DNA from: Streptomyces cyanogenus | GTDB lineage: Bacteria; Actinomycetota; Actinomycetes; Streptomycetales; Streptomycetaceae | NCBI RefSeq assembly: GCF_017526105.1 | Contig: NZ_CP071839.1 | Coordinates: forward strand, 1,663,501-1,727,500 | Reading direction: 5' to 3' | Length of the DNA: 64,000 nt | Program-made: the position numbers and the translations under genes | Shown: piece by piece, positions 55,503 to 64,000 of the stretch | Position numbering within the stretch: position 1 is the stretch's first letter | How the letters are laid out: every line of letters begins with the position of its first letter | Notes under the pieces: generated by a model | The model's database searches: none | Told to the model about the DNA's origin: nothing | What the model saw: the letters and a program-made list of their open reading frames with translations, nothing else

Positions 55503-56240
55503 TCAGGGCAGCCGCACGCCCAGAGCGGTCTGTACCAGTGCCGCGTGCAGCTTCACCGCGAGGGCCGCCAGCTCTTTGGTGCGGGCCTCGGCGTGGGCCC
55601 TGGTCTGCGGGTTGCGGTGGCGCCTGAGCGGGGCCACCACCTGGTCGACCAGCCCCGCCTCGCGGTCCGCGGCGGCCTTCATCACCCGAAGGTGGCGTGG
55701 CTCGATCCCGAAGCGGCCCAGCTCGGCGATGAGCGAGGCCACCGTGACGGCCTCGGCGTCGTACGCCCCGTCCGCCAGGGGAGCGAGCAGCCCGTAGGAC
55801 TCCCACTCCTTCAGCTCGTCCTCGTCGACGTCCGCCGCGGCCAGCAGCTCGGCCCTGCCGACCCTGGCCACCGTGCGCCCCTCGGCCGGCGCCGGCACGT
55901 CGTCGGGGGTCCGCTGGCGCCCCACCACGGGCAGCGGGGCGGCCTCACCCCGCTCCATGGCGTCCAGATGCTCCCGGATCACCTTCAGGGGCAGATAGTG
56001 GTCCCGCTGCATCCGCAGGACGTGGCCGAGGCGCTCGACGTCCGCGGCGCTGAACTTGCGGTACCCCGACGGGGTCCGCTGCGGCTCGATGAGCCCCTCC
56101 GACTCCAGGAAGCGGATCTTGGAGATGGTGACTTCGGGGAACTCGTCGCGCAGCACGTTCAGCACCGTGCCGATGCTCATCAGCCCACTGTCCCTGGCGG
56201 CGGTACCGCTTCCGGCACCGCCGCTCGGTGTTTGAAGCAT
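55503..56240 (-). CDS. ftsR: MerR-family regulator, FtsR-like
   Basis: A 245-residue MerR-type regulator (LMSIGTVLNVLRDEFPEVTI, IRFLESEGLIEPQRTPSGYR) with a second alpha-helical half (DEDELKEWESYGLLAPLADG). It is close to FtsR, a regulator of cell-division gene expression in corynebacteria, and lies directly after the FHA/GarA-like gene as there. The start ATG 56240 follows GGAAGG. The name is by position and similarity. Confidence 0.8.
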   Translation of the reverse strand: MLQTPSGGAGSGTAARDSGLMSIGTVLNVLRDEFPEVTISKIRFLESEGLIEPQRTPSGYRKFSAADVERLGHVLRMQRDHYLPLKVIREHLDAMERGEAAPLPVVGRQRTPDDVPAPAEGRTVARVGRAELLAAADVDEDELKEWESYGLLAPLADGAYDAEAVTVASLIAELGRFGIEPRHLRVMKAAADREAGLVDQVVAPLRRHRNPQTRAHAEARTKELAALAVKLHAALVQTALGVRLP

Positions 56241-56284
56241 GGACCTTCCCTGGGGATCCCCCCGGACATCGGTCCGGGGGCGGG

Positions 56285-57115
56285 TCAGATGCCCTGCCGG
56301 CTCGCGTAGAACACCAGCCGGTACTTGCCGATCTGCACCTCGTCACCGTTCGACAGAGCGACCTGGTCGATGCGCTCGCGGTTGACGTAGGTGCCGTTCA
56401 GGCTGCCCACGTCGGCCACCGTGAAGGAGCCGTCGGGGGAGCGCCGGAACTCCACGTGCCGCCGGGAGACCGTCACGTCGTCCAGGAAGATGTCGCTCTG
56501 CGGATGGCGGCCGGCCGTGGTCAGGTCGCTGTCCAGCAGGAAGCGGCTGCCCGAGTTCGGACCGCGGCGCACCACCAGCAGCGCCGAGCCCACCGGCAGC
56601 GCGTCCACCGCGGCCTGCGCCTCCGGGGAGAGCATCGGCAGCGGCGTCTGGCCGGTCGCCTCGGAGTCGTACGCCTCCAGACCGGAGATCGAGATGGTGG
56701 ACGTCGTCTCGGAAGCCCGCTCGGGCGCCACCCCGGGGCGCAACGGCGCCCCGCAGTTGGAGCAGAACCGGGCGTTCTCCGCATTCCGGTTACCGCACCT
56801 CGTACACACCAGGACCGACATCGACGGATCCTCCTGCCGCGGCTGCCCCGCCGGGGCGTTGGACGCGTACGGACCGGAGGCAAACCCTCCACCCGTACCT
56901 GAGGTTGACGGTTGCCCGAAACCTATGCCGCCGGAGTGGGCAGGGTCAACAGACGCCGCGCCCTGACCACCGGAAATGTCACCGCCCGGACCAGCGACCT
57001 GGTCCCGGAACAGCGGGCGCTGGCCCTCCGCGTCAGGCTGTGCGCGATGACGAGCGGTCGCGTTGTCGCGGCCCTCTCGCGCGCTCTTGCCGAACAACTT
57101 CGCAAACAACTTCAC
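56285..57115 (-). CDS. garA: FHA-domain protein, GarA/OdhI-like
   Basis: A 276-residue protein. The N-terminus is disordered (Gly/Ser/Pro-rich), followed by a zinc ribbon CTRCG...CSNCG near residues 104-122. Next is a SETTSTISI segment resembling the phospho-threonine site of GarA/OdhI, and then an FHA domain (AGRHPQSDIFLDDVTVSRRH, SLNGTYVN). In relatives, kinase phosphorylation makes the FHA domain bind its own tail and releases 2-oxoglutarate enzymes. Here the extra N-terminal part and zinc ribbon are additions. The GTG start is at 57115. Confidence 0.85.
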   Translation of the reverse strand: MKLFAKLFGKSAREGRDNATARHRAQPDAEGQRPLFRDQVAGPGGDISGGQGAASVDPAHSGGIGFGQPSTSGTGGGFASGPYASNAPAGQPRQEDPSMSVLVCTRCGNRNAENARFCSNCGAPLRPGVAPERASETTSTISISGLEAYDSEATGQTPLPMLSPEAQAAVDALPVGSALLVVRRGPNSGSRFLLDSDLTTAGRHPQSDIFLDDVTVSRRHVEFRRSPDGSFTVADVGSLNGTYVNRERIDQVALSNGDEVQIGKYRLVFYASRQGI

Positions 57116-57305
57116 GGGCGATTCCCCTTGACCGAAACAGACCCGCCCGTGGGGCAGGACGAACCCTGATTGCCTACACCGGCCGAGCCGGACATTCTCA
57201 CAACGTCCGTAACCACCAGACAGTTTCCACCACGCGCCACCCCTTTGGTGCGCCGACCCCCCGCAACCTCATGCCCCTGCGCGACGACCGCCATGCACCA
57301 CCGGT

Positions 57306-58172
57306 TCACCGGGAGGACGACCGAGCGTAGTCAGGCCGCTTCGCCTGCCGCAAGGCGTCCACGACGATCTTGTCCGACCGCTCGACGGTCACCGTGGCCT
57401 GCTCCTTCTCCAGAGTCTGCACCACGCCTCCAGGGATGTTCAGCGCCGGCTCCAGGTCCTGCGGCTTGCCGATGACCTTGAAACGATAGGGGGTGTTGAT
57501 CTTGTTCCCGTCGACGCTCACGCTGTCGCCGGAGTCGGTGACGTAGGTACCGGCGACCACCCGGACCCCGTTGACCTGGATCGCCTCCGCGCCGGCCGCG
57601 CGCAACTCCTGGATCGCGTCGAGCAGCATGTCCGCCTGGACCGTCCCCTTCGTGTCCTCGATCGTCATGGTGATGCCGGGACCCTGCGCCGCCACGGTCC
57701 CCGCCAGGATGCCGAGTTGTCTCTCCTTCTCGGCGGTCTGCCGGCGGGCCTCGGCGGCCTGGTCGGAACTGGACTGCAGCTCCTGACGCTGCTTCTCGAG
57801 TCCCTGCTTCTCGTCCTCAAGACGCTGAGTACGGGAATCCAGTTCATCGAGGATGCGAACAAGATCTTCCTGACGCGCGCCGCGCAGCGCGCCGTCGGTG
57901 TCGCTGTTCGACGCCACCTGGACGGCCAGGCCGAAACCGAGGCCGAACAGCAGCAGCGCGACGATGAGTTGGGCCCGCGTGAAACGCGGCGGCCACAGGC
58001 CATCGACGAGCCGCTGCCTGCCCGTGAGCGGCTGCTGGGGCTCCTCCTGGCCCTGGCCCTGCTGCCCGGCCTCGGGCGCGGGCGCGGGCACCTCGGCCGG
58101 CAGCTCCCTGCGCAGCGGGTTCTCCGGCTGGGTCCGGTCGTTGCGGTCGTTCTGTTCGCTCATCGGAGTCAC
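57306..58172 (-). CDS. DUF881-domain membrane protein
   Basis: A 288-residue protein with one membrane helix (LIVALLLFGLGFGLAVQVAS, near residue 75), a coiled coil (RILDELDSRTQRLEDEKQGL) and the DUF881 domain (GPGITMTIEDTKGTVQADML). It overlaps the small basic protein gene (GTGA). Members lie beside division and phospholipid genes in actinobacteria, but their function is unknown. Confidence 0.88.
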   Translation of the reverse strand: MTPMSEQNDRNDRTQPENPLRRELPAEVPAPAPEAGQQGQGQEEPQQPLTGRQRLVDGLWPPRFTRAQLIVALLLFGLGFGLAVQVASNSDTDGALRGARQEDLVRILDELDSRTQRLEDEKQGLEKQRQELQSSSDQAAEARRQTAEKERQLGILAGTVAAQGPGITMTIEDTKGTVQADMLLDAIQELRAAGAEAIQVNGVRVVAGTYVTDSGDSVSVDGNKINTPYRFKVIGKPQDLEPALNIPGGVVQTLEKEQATVTVERSDKIVVDALRQAKRPDYARSSSR

Positions 58173-58501
58173 GCCCGGAACACATGCCGTCGGATCGCCG
58201 CGGCGTTGGAGAAGATCCTGATGCCCAGGACCACGACGACACCCGTGGACAGCTGCGCGCCCACGCCCAACTTGTCACCGAGGAACACGATGAGCGCGGC
58301 GACGACCACGTTCGACAGGAACGACACCACGAACACCTTGTCGTCGAAGATGCCGTCCAGCATGGCCCGCAGACCGCCGAAGACGGCGTCCAGCGCCGCG
58401 ACGACGGCGATCGGCAGATAAGGCTCGACGACCGCCGGAACCTCGGGTCGGACCAACAGGCCGGCCACGACTCCCACGACGAGGCCCAGTACGGCGATCA
58501 C
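58169..58501 (-). CDS. small basic family protein (DUF1290)
   Basis: A 110-residue membrane protein with three hydrophobic segments (MIAVLGLVVGVVAGLLV, LPIAVVAALDAVFGGLRAML, FVVSFLSNVVVAALIVFLG) and a basic C-terminus. This is the Sbp family, always found between two DUF881 genes. It overlaps both neighbours by four bases, so the three are made together. Confidence 0.92.
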   Translation of the reverse strand: MIAVLGLVVGVVAGLLVRPEVPAVVEPYLPIAVVAALDAVFGGLRAMLDGIFDDKVFVVSFLSNVVVAALIVFLGDKLGVGAQLSTGVVVVLGIRIFSNAAAIRRHVFRA

Positions 58502-59406
58502 GATGTGCCCTTCTCGGTTTTCTCGGACTTCGGCTGTGCTGTACGTACGATCACACTGGGGGCGGCCGGCAACCGGACGTCGCCCTCCGTGGAGATGGTG
58601 GCGCGGATGCCGTAGTTCTCCTCCAGGGCATGCAGATACAGGCCGTCGGCGCCGTTCTGGAACCTGGTGCTCAACCTCTCCCCGTCCCCCACCGCCAGCA
58701 CCGTGTACGGCGGCACCAGCGGCCTGTTGTCGACCAGTATCGCGTCACCCGCGGCCCTGATCGCGGACAGGGCGGTGAGCCGCTGTCCGTTGATGGAGAT
58801 CGCTTCCGCCCCGGAGGCCCACAGGCCGTTGACCACGCGCTGCATGTCGCGGTCCCGCACCCGGCCGGTGTCGGAGAAGCCGGAGGTCTCGCGAGGGTTG
58901 TTGCCGTCCCCGCCGCCGGCGGCCTCCTTGGCGTCGTCCACGACGAGCCTGACGCCGGGACCGTGCACCGCGGTGGCCCCCGACAGCAGGCCCACGAGGT
59001 CCGCCTCGGCGCTGCCACCGCTCGATCTCAGGGCTGCCCGCTGGCGGGCGCTGACGTCGTCGCGCAGCGTGTCGACGGTGCTCTCGAGCTTGTCCGCGGC
59101 CGCGGTCTCGGTGTCGATGCGGTCGATCAGCTCCTGGCGCTCCTTGGCCACGACGGGCGCCGTCACGCGCGCCTGCGCCGCCCCCACGGTCACCACCAGC
59201 GCCGCCAGGACGAGACCGGCGGCCAGGCCCAGCTTGGCCCGGAGCGTCTTCGGCAGGCCGCCCTCGCCCTGCGACTGCTTGCGGGCTGCGGCCTCGGCGT
59301 ACCCGTCGTCGAGGCTGTGGTCCATGACGTTGGTGATCAACGACATGGAGGCGTCCGGGCGCTGCGGCCGCGTGGGGCTGCTCCGAACGGGGGGTTGCTG
59401 CGGCAT
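58498..59406 (-). CDS. DUF881-domain membrane protein
   Basis: A 302-residue protein with a basic start, one membrane helix (LGLAAGLVLAALVVTVGAAQ), a coiled coil and the DUF881 domain (GPGVRLVVDDAKEAAGGGDG). The ATG at 59406 gives the usual start MPQQPPVRSS. First of the three-gene set with 58169 and 57306. Confidence 0.88.
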   Translation of the reverse strand: MPQQPPVRSSPTRPQRPDASMSLITNVMDHSLDDGYAEAAARKQSQGEGGLPKTLRAKLGLAAGLVLAALVVTVGAAQARVTAPVVAKERQELIDRIDTETAAADKLESTVDTLRDDVSARQRAALRSSGGSAEADLVGLLSGATAVHGPGVRLVVDDAKEAAGGGDGNNPRETSGFSDTGRVRDRDMQRVVNGLWASGAEAISINGQRLTALSAIRAAGDAILVDNRPLVPPYTVLAVGDGERLSTRFQNGADGLYLHALEENYGIRATISTEGDVRLPAAPSVIVRTAQPKSEKTEKGTS

Positions 59407-59537
59407 GCCGCACATCGTCGCATGTCGCGCGCAGTACCTCCGAACGGCCCCACCGGCGTGCCGGACAGGCACCCTTGGGGGCACTTGTCCGGCACGCGCG
59501 CGTGCAGTGGCTTTCCGCCGTTCTCAGCCGCCGGGAG

Positions 59538-62033
59538 CTACCGGCCGGCGCTGTCCACGACCGCCGACCACTCGTCCAGCAGGGCCTTCGCGGAGGCGTC
59601 GTCGGGCCCCTCGGCCCACAGATGGGTCACGGCCTCGGCCGGGTCGGGCAGCACCATCACCCAGCGCCCGTCGGTCTCCACGACCCGCACACCGTCGGTC
59701 GTGTCGACGGAGCGGTCCCCGGCGGCCTCGACCACGCGCCGCATCACCAGTCCCTTGACGGCCCACGGCGTCGCCAGGTCCCGCTTGAGGACGTGGGCCC
59801 GCGGGATCCGGGCGTCGATCTGGCTGAGCGTGAGCTGGGTGCGCGCCACCAGCCCGATGAGCCGTACGAAGGCCGCTGTGCCGTCGTAGACACTGCTGAA
59901 CTCGGGGACGATGAAGCCGCCCTTGCCGTCACCGCCGAAGATGGTGCCTTCCTCGCGTCCCACGCGCGTGAGGTCGTCGGGCGAGGTGGTGGTCCACTCG
60001 ACCTGCGTGCCGTGGTACGCGGCCACCTGCTCGGCGATCCGGGTCGTGGTGACGGGAAGCGCCACCCGCCCGCTGCGCCGCTCGGCGGCCACCAGGTCCA
60101 GCATCACCAGCAGTGCCCGGTCGTCCTCGATGATCCGGCCCTTCTCGTCCACGAGCGACAGCCGCTCGCCGACGGGGTCGAACCGCACACCGAACGCGGC
60201 ACCCGAGGACGCCACGATCTCACCGAGCCGCACCAGCCCCTTCCGTCGCATCTCCTCGGTCTCCGTGGGCCTGGACTCGTCCAGGCCGGGGTTGATGGTC
60301 AGCGAGTCCACCCCGAGCTTGCCGAGCAGGCTGGGCAGCACGAGCCCGGCACTGCCGTTCGAGGCGTCCACGACGACCTTGAGACCCGATTCGGCTATCC
60401 CGGTCGTGTCGACGTTCCGCAGCAGCGATCCGGTGTACGAGTCGAAGACGCTGGCCGGGAAGTACAGGTCACCGATCTCGCCCGGGAACGCCCGCCGGTA
60501 CTCCTGGCGCGCGAACACCCGGTCCAGCTTACGCTGGCTGCCCTGCGAGAGGTCCGCGCCCTGCCCGTCGAAGAACATGATGTCGACCGAGTCCGGGACG
60601 CCCGGAGAGGTCCGGATCATGATCCCGCCGGCGCTGCCGCGCGCGGTCTGCTGCCGGGCCACCGGCAGCGGCACGTTCTCCAGGTCGCGTACGTCGATGG
60701 CGCTGGCCTGGAGCGCCGAGATCACCGCCCGCTTGAGCGCACGGGCACCCCGGGAGTGGTCGCGGGCCGTGGTGACCGTCGAGCCCTTCTTCAGCGTCGT
60801 GGCGTAGGCGCCGGCGAGCCGCACCGCCAGCTCGGGCGTGATCTCCACGTTCAGGATGCCGGAGACACCGCGGGCGCCGAACAGATGGGCCTGCCCCCGG
60901 GACTCCCAGATCACCGAGGTGTTGACGAAGGCACCGGCCTCGATGGTCTTGAACGGGTACACGCGAACGTTGCCCTGAACGATCGATTCCTCACCGATCA
61001 GGCACTCGTCGCCGATGACCGCGCCGTCCTCGATCCGGGCGGCGCGCATGATGTCGGTGTTCTTGCCGACGACGCAGCCGCGCAGATTGCTGTGCTGTCC
61101 GACGTACACGTTGTCGTGCACGACGGCCTTGTGCAGGAAGGCGCCGCTCTTGACGACCACGTTGGATCCGACCACGGTGTGCTCGCGGATCTCCGCGCCG
61201 GCCTCGACCTTCGCGTAGTCGCCGATGTACAGCGGCCCGCGCAGTACGGCGTCGGGGTGCACCTCGGCGCCCTCCGCGACCCACACGCCCGGGGAGATCT
61301 CGAAGCCGTCGATGTCGACGTTGACCTTGCCTTCGAGGACGTCCGCCTGGGCCTTCACGTAGCTCTCGTGCGTCCCGACGTCCTCCCAGTAGCCCTCGGC
61401 GACATAGCCGTAGATCGGCTTGCCTTCCTTCATCAGCTGCGGGAAGACATCCCCGGACCAGTCGACGGGCACATCGGCTTCCACGTAGTTGAAGACCTCT
61501 GGCTCCATGACGTAGATGCCCGTGTTCACCGTGTCGGAGAAGACCTGTCCCCAGGTCGGCTTCTCCAGGAAGCGCTCGACCTTGCCTTCCTCGTCGACGA
61601 TGGTGATGCCGAACTCCAGCGGGTTGGGCACGCGGGTCAGACAGACCGTGACCAGCGCACCCTTCTCCTTGTGGAAATTGATCAGCTCGGTGAGGTCGAA
61701 GTCGGTCAGGGCATCGCCGGAGATGACGAGGAAGGCATCGTCCTTCAACGCCTCCTCGGCGTTCTTGACGCTTCCGGCGGTACCGAGTGGCTTCTCCTCA
61801 TTGGCATACGTGAGCTCCATGCCAAGCTCTTCGCCGTCTCCGAAATAGTTCTTGACGAGCGAGGCCAGGAACTGCACGGTGACAACGGTCTCGTTGAGCC
61901 CGTGCCTTTTGAGCAGCCGTAGCACGTGCTCCATGATCGGGCGGTTGGCCACAGGCAGGAGCGGCTTGGGCATGCTAGAGGTCATGGGGCGCAGGCGAGT
62001 GCCTTCGCCCCCGGCCATCACGACGGCCTTCAT
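59538..62033 (-). CDS. mannose-1-phosphate guanylyltransferase with degenerate phosphomannomutase domain
   Basis: An 831-residue fusion. Residues 1-~230 are a nucleotidyltransferase ([50 protein letters not shown]) followed by left-handed beta-helix repeats to ~370. The rest has the phosphohexomutase fold, but the active serine motif TASHNP is replaced by [13 protein letters not shown], the metal loop DGDGDR by DPVGERL and the sugar loop GEESGH by GGDGKGG. That half is probably not catalytic. It supplies GDP-mannose (or a related NDP-sugar) for cell-envelope glycans. The ATG at 62033 follows GGAGG. Confidence 0.87.
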   Translation of the reverse strand: MKAVVMAGGEGTRLRPMTSSMPKPLLPVANRPIMEHVLRLLKRHGLNETVVTVQFLASLVKNYFGDGEELGMELTYANEEKPLGTAGSVKNAEEALKDDAFLVISGDALTDFDLTELINFHKEKGALVTVCLTRVPNPLEFGITIVDEEGKVERFLEKPTWGQVFSDTVNTGIYVMEPEVFNYVEADVPVDWSGDVFPQLMKEGKPIYGYVAEGYWEDVGTHESYVKAQADVLEGKVNVDIDGFEISPGVWVAEGAEVHPDAVLRGPLYIGDYAKVEAGAEIREHTVVGSNVVVKSGAFLHKAVVHDNVYVGQHSNLRGCVVGKNTDIMRAARIEDGAVIGDECLIGEESIVQGNVRVYPFKTIEAGAFVNTSVIWESRGQAHLFGARGVSGILNVEITPELAVRLAGAYATTLKKGSTVTTARDHSRGARALKRAVISALQASAIDVRDLENVPLPVARQQTARGSAGGIMIRTSPGVPDSVDIMFFDGQGADLSQGSQRKLDRVFARQEYRRAFPGEIGDLYFPASVFDSYTGSLLRNVDTTGIAESGLKVVVDASNGSAGLVLPSLLGKLGVDSLTINPGLDESRPTETEEMRRKGLVRLGEIVASSGAAFGVRFDPVGERLSLVDEKGRIIEDDRALLVMLDLVAAERRSGRVALPVTTTRIAEQVAAYHGTQVEWTTTSPDDLTRVGREEGTIFGGDGKGGFIVPEFSSVYDGTAAFVRLIGLVARTQLTLSQIDARIPRAHVLKRDLATPWAVKGLVMRRVVEAAGDRSVDTTDGVRVVETDGRWVMVLPDPAEAVTHLWAEGPDDASAKALLDEWSAVVDSAGR

Positions 62034-62147
62034 GTCGGAAGCGTCCTCCTCCAAGAGACGACGGTCTAGCCGACTTCACCCGTCCAGATTGTCCCGCACT
62101 TTTCCACCGCGGGCCATCGAGGCGTTACGTCCGGACAATCGCCGAGC

Positions 62148-62756
62148 TCAATCGGCCATGGCGTCCGCACGAACCAAACGGCGGACTTGTACCACGTAGA
62201 GCACTCCTGCCCACCAATAGAGGGTTGTACCCCATCCGGCGAACGCCCATCCGAAAATAGCAGCGAGTGACGCGATCCAACCACTTCCGTCACTGAGGAG
62301 CAGGAGCGGGAAGGCGTACATCAGGTTGAAGGTGGCGGCCTTCCCGAGGAAGTTCACCTGCGGCGGCGGATACCCGTGCCGGCGGAGGATGCCCACCATC
62401 ACCAGGAGAACCAGTTCCCGCGCCAGCAGCAGGCCGGTCAGCCAGATCGGCAGGATCTCCCGCCAGGTCAGGCCGAGGAGGGTGGAAAGCACGTAGAGGC
62501 GGTCGGCGGCGGGGTCGAGAAGCCGGCCCAGGCTGCTGATCTGGTTCCAGCGCCGGGCGAGCTTGCCGTCGAGATAGTCACTGACCCCGCTGAAAGCCAG
62601 CACGAGGAGGGCCCAGCCATCACTGTTGGGGCCGCCGAACTCCGGCCTGAGGATCAGCCACAGGAAGAGGGGTACGCCGACGAGCCGCGCCATGCTGAGG
62701 ATGTTGGGGATGGTGAGGACCCGGTCTGTCTGGACACGGGTCTCCTGGACCTCCAC
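62148..62756 (-). CDS. CDP-alcohol phosphatidyltransferase
   Basis: A 202-residue membrane enzyme that moves a phosphatidyl or related group from CDP-diacylglycerol to an alcohol. The family motif is complete: SDYLDGKLARRWNQISSLG then RLLDPAADR, carrying the D-x2-D-G-x2-A-R and G-x3-D-x3-D pattern. There are about five membrane helices. The GTG at 62756 follows GGAGG. Its place beside the DUF881 genes matches mycobacterial pgsA2 (recalled), but the alcohol acceptor is not determined. Confidence 0.88.
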   Translation of the reverse strand: MEVQETRVQTDRVLTIPNILSMARLVGVPLFLWLILRPEFGGPNSDGWALLVLAFSGVSDYLDGKLARRWNQISSLGRLLDPAADRLYVLSTLLGLTWREILPIWLTGLLLARELVLLVMVGILRRHGYPPPQVNFLGKAATFNLMYAFPLLLLSDGSGWIASLAAIFGWAFAGWGTTLYWWAGVLYVVQVRRLVRADAMAD

Positions 62757-62811
62757 CCGGGGGCCTCCTGTGCGAAACGAGCCAACGATGCCCAATGACC
62801 TTACCTCAACG

Positions 62812-62855
62812 CAAAAAAGCTCCGGCCCCTGGGCAGTGCCCAAGAGCCGGAGCTT
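62812..62855 (-). terminator. rRNA operon terminator
   Basis: On the minus strand AAGCTCCGGC and GCCGGAGCTT pair perfectly (62855-62846 with 62826-62817), with an inner GGGC/GCCC helix, and a T-run follows. A classical intrinsic terminator right after 5S. Confidence 0.92.
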
Positions 62856-62862
62856 CAAAAGG

Positions 62863-62982
62863 AGTTCGGCGGCGTCCTACTCTCCCACAGGGTCCCCCCT
62901 GCAGTACCATCGGCGCTGTGAGGCTTAGCTTCCGGGTTCGGTATGTAACCGGGCGTTTCCCTCACGCTATGACCACCGAAAC
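62863..62982 (-). rRNA. 5S ribosomal RNA
   Basis: The minus strand from 62982 begins GTTTCGGTGGTCATAGCGTG, contains CCGAACCCGGAAGCTAAGCC, and ends near CGCCGAACTCC, the well-known actinobacterial 5S sequence of about 120 bases. Ends are approximate by a few bases. Confidence 0.95.
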
Positions 62983-63051
62983 ACTATGAAACAATCAACA
63001 ACCGTTGGCTGTTCGTGGTTTCAGAACCAACACAGTGGACGCGAGCAACTG

Positions 63052-64000
<949 letters not shown>

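Noticed and set aside
59475..61922. An 815-codon plus-strand frame opposite the guanylyltransferase
   Set aside because: Antisense shadow of a conserved fusion protein; no domain of its own.

Overview
This window is a piece of a Streptomyces-type actinobacterial chromosome. It has very high GC, many GTG starts, tightly overlapping GTGA/ATGA junctions, twin-arginine and lipoprotein exports, a rare TTA codon in a regulator, and a block of genes around garA and ftsR that I recognise from other actinobacteria. It is read here as 61 intact protein genes, one gene cut by the left edge, one broken transposase gene, and a 5S and partial 23S rRNA on the minus strand at the right edge.

Layout. 1-5460: uracil-DNA glycosylase (cut by the edge), an orphan oligopeptide-type binding lipoprotein, a pair of FabG-like dehydrogenases, and a HipA-like kinase with a DUF3037 partner. 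5903-13165: a compact, unfamiliar biosynthetic-looking cluster. It has an aminotransferase, an unrecognised protein, a DapA-like lyase, a haem-oxygenase-like diiron enzyme and a small Rieske protein in one translationally coupled run. A divergent EamA exporter, a TrpB2-like enzyme and a LuxR-type regulator with a TTA codon follow. 13710-19543: housekeeping and accessory genes (Rieske lipoprotein, isochorismatase-fold protein, two flavin-type oxidases, LysR/EamA and MocR pairs).

19561-25824: a 6.3-kb composite transposon built from two ISAs1-type elements. It is flanked by a perfect 10-bp target duplication and sits exactly between two convergent genes. It carries a DUF2975/HTH pair, a MauE-thioredoxin protein with a tandem six-cysteine repeat, and an unknown 237-residue protein. 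One transposase is intact and the other has several frameshifts.

25828-36245: two EamA exporters, a Clp-N protein, SRPBCC, PadR, MerR with its target promoter, PhzF, a CPBP protease, a GCS2-type ligase and small Streptomyces proteins. 36340-40800: a xylan/xylo-oligosaccharide operon (binding lipoprotein, two permeases, GH10 xylanase) with a clear promoter and three operator-like palindromes but no ATPase or regulator beside it. 40926-44332: universal stress protein, a small membrane protein, an APC permease. 44466-48575: a self-contained molybdate unit (HTH-Mop regulator, modA, modB, modC, tandem-Mop storage protein).

48630-64000: conserved core. gcvP sits behind a tandem glycine riboswitch. 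Next come a PRC-barrel protein, DNA polymerase IV with a C-terminal Tudor-like extension, MerR, a DUF151 nuclease, FtsR-like MerR, a GarA-like FHA protein, and DUF881/small basic protein/DUF881. A mannose-1-phosphate guanylyltransferase with a degenerate phosphomannomutase half, a CDP-alcohol phosphatidyltransferase and the end of an rRNA operon complete the window. The gene order matches my recollection of the mycobacterial pgsA2-garA-gcvB region, except that gcvH is absent here.

All functions are read from sequence motifs and remembered family features. No database search was run.
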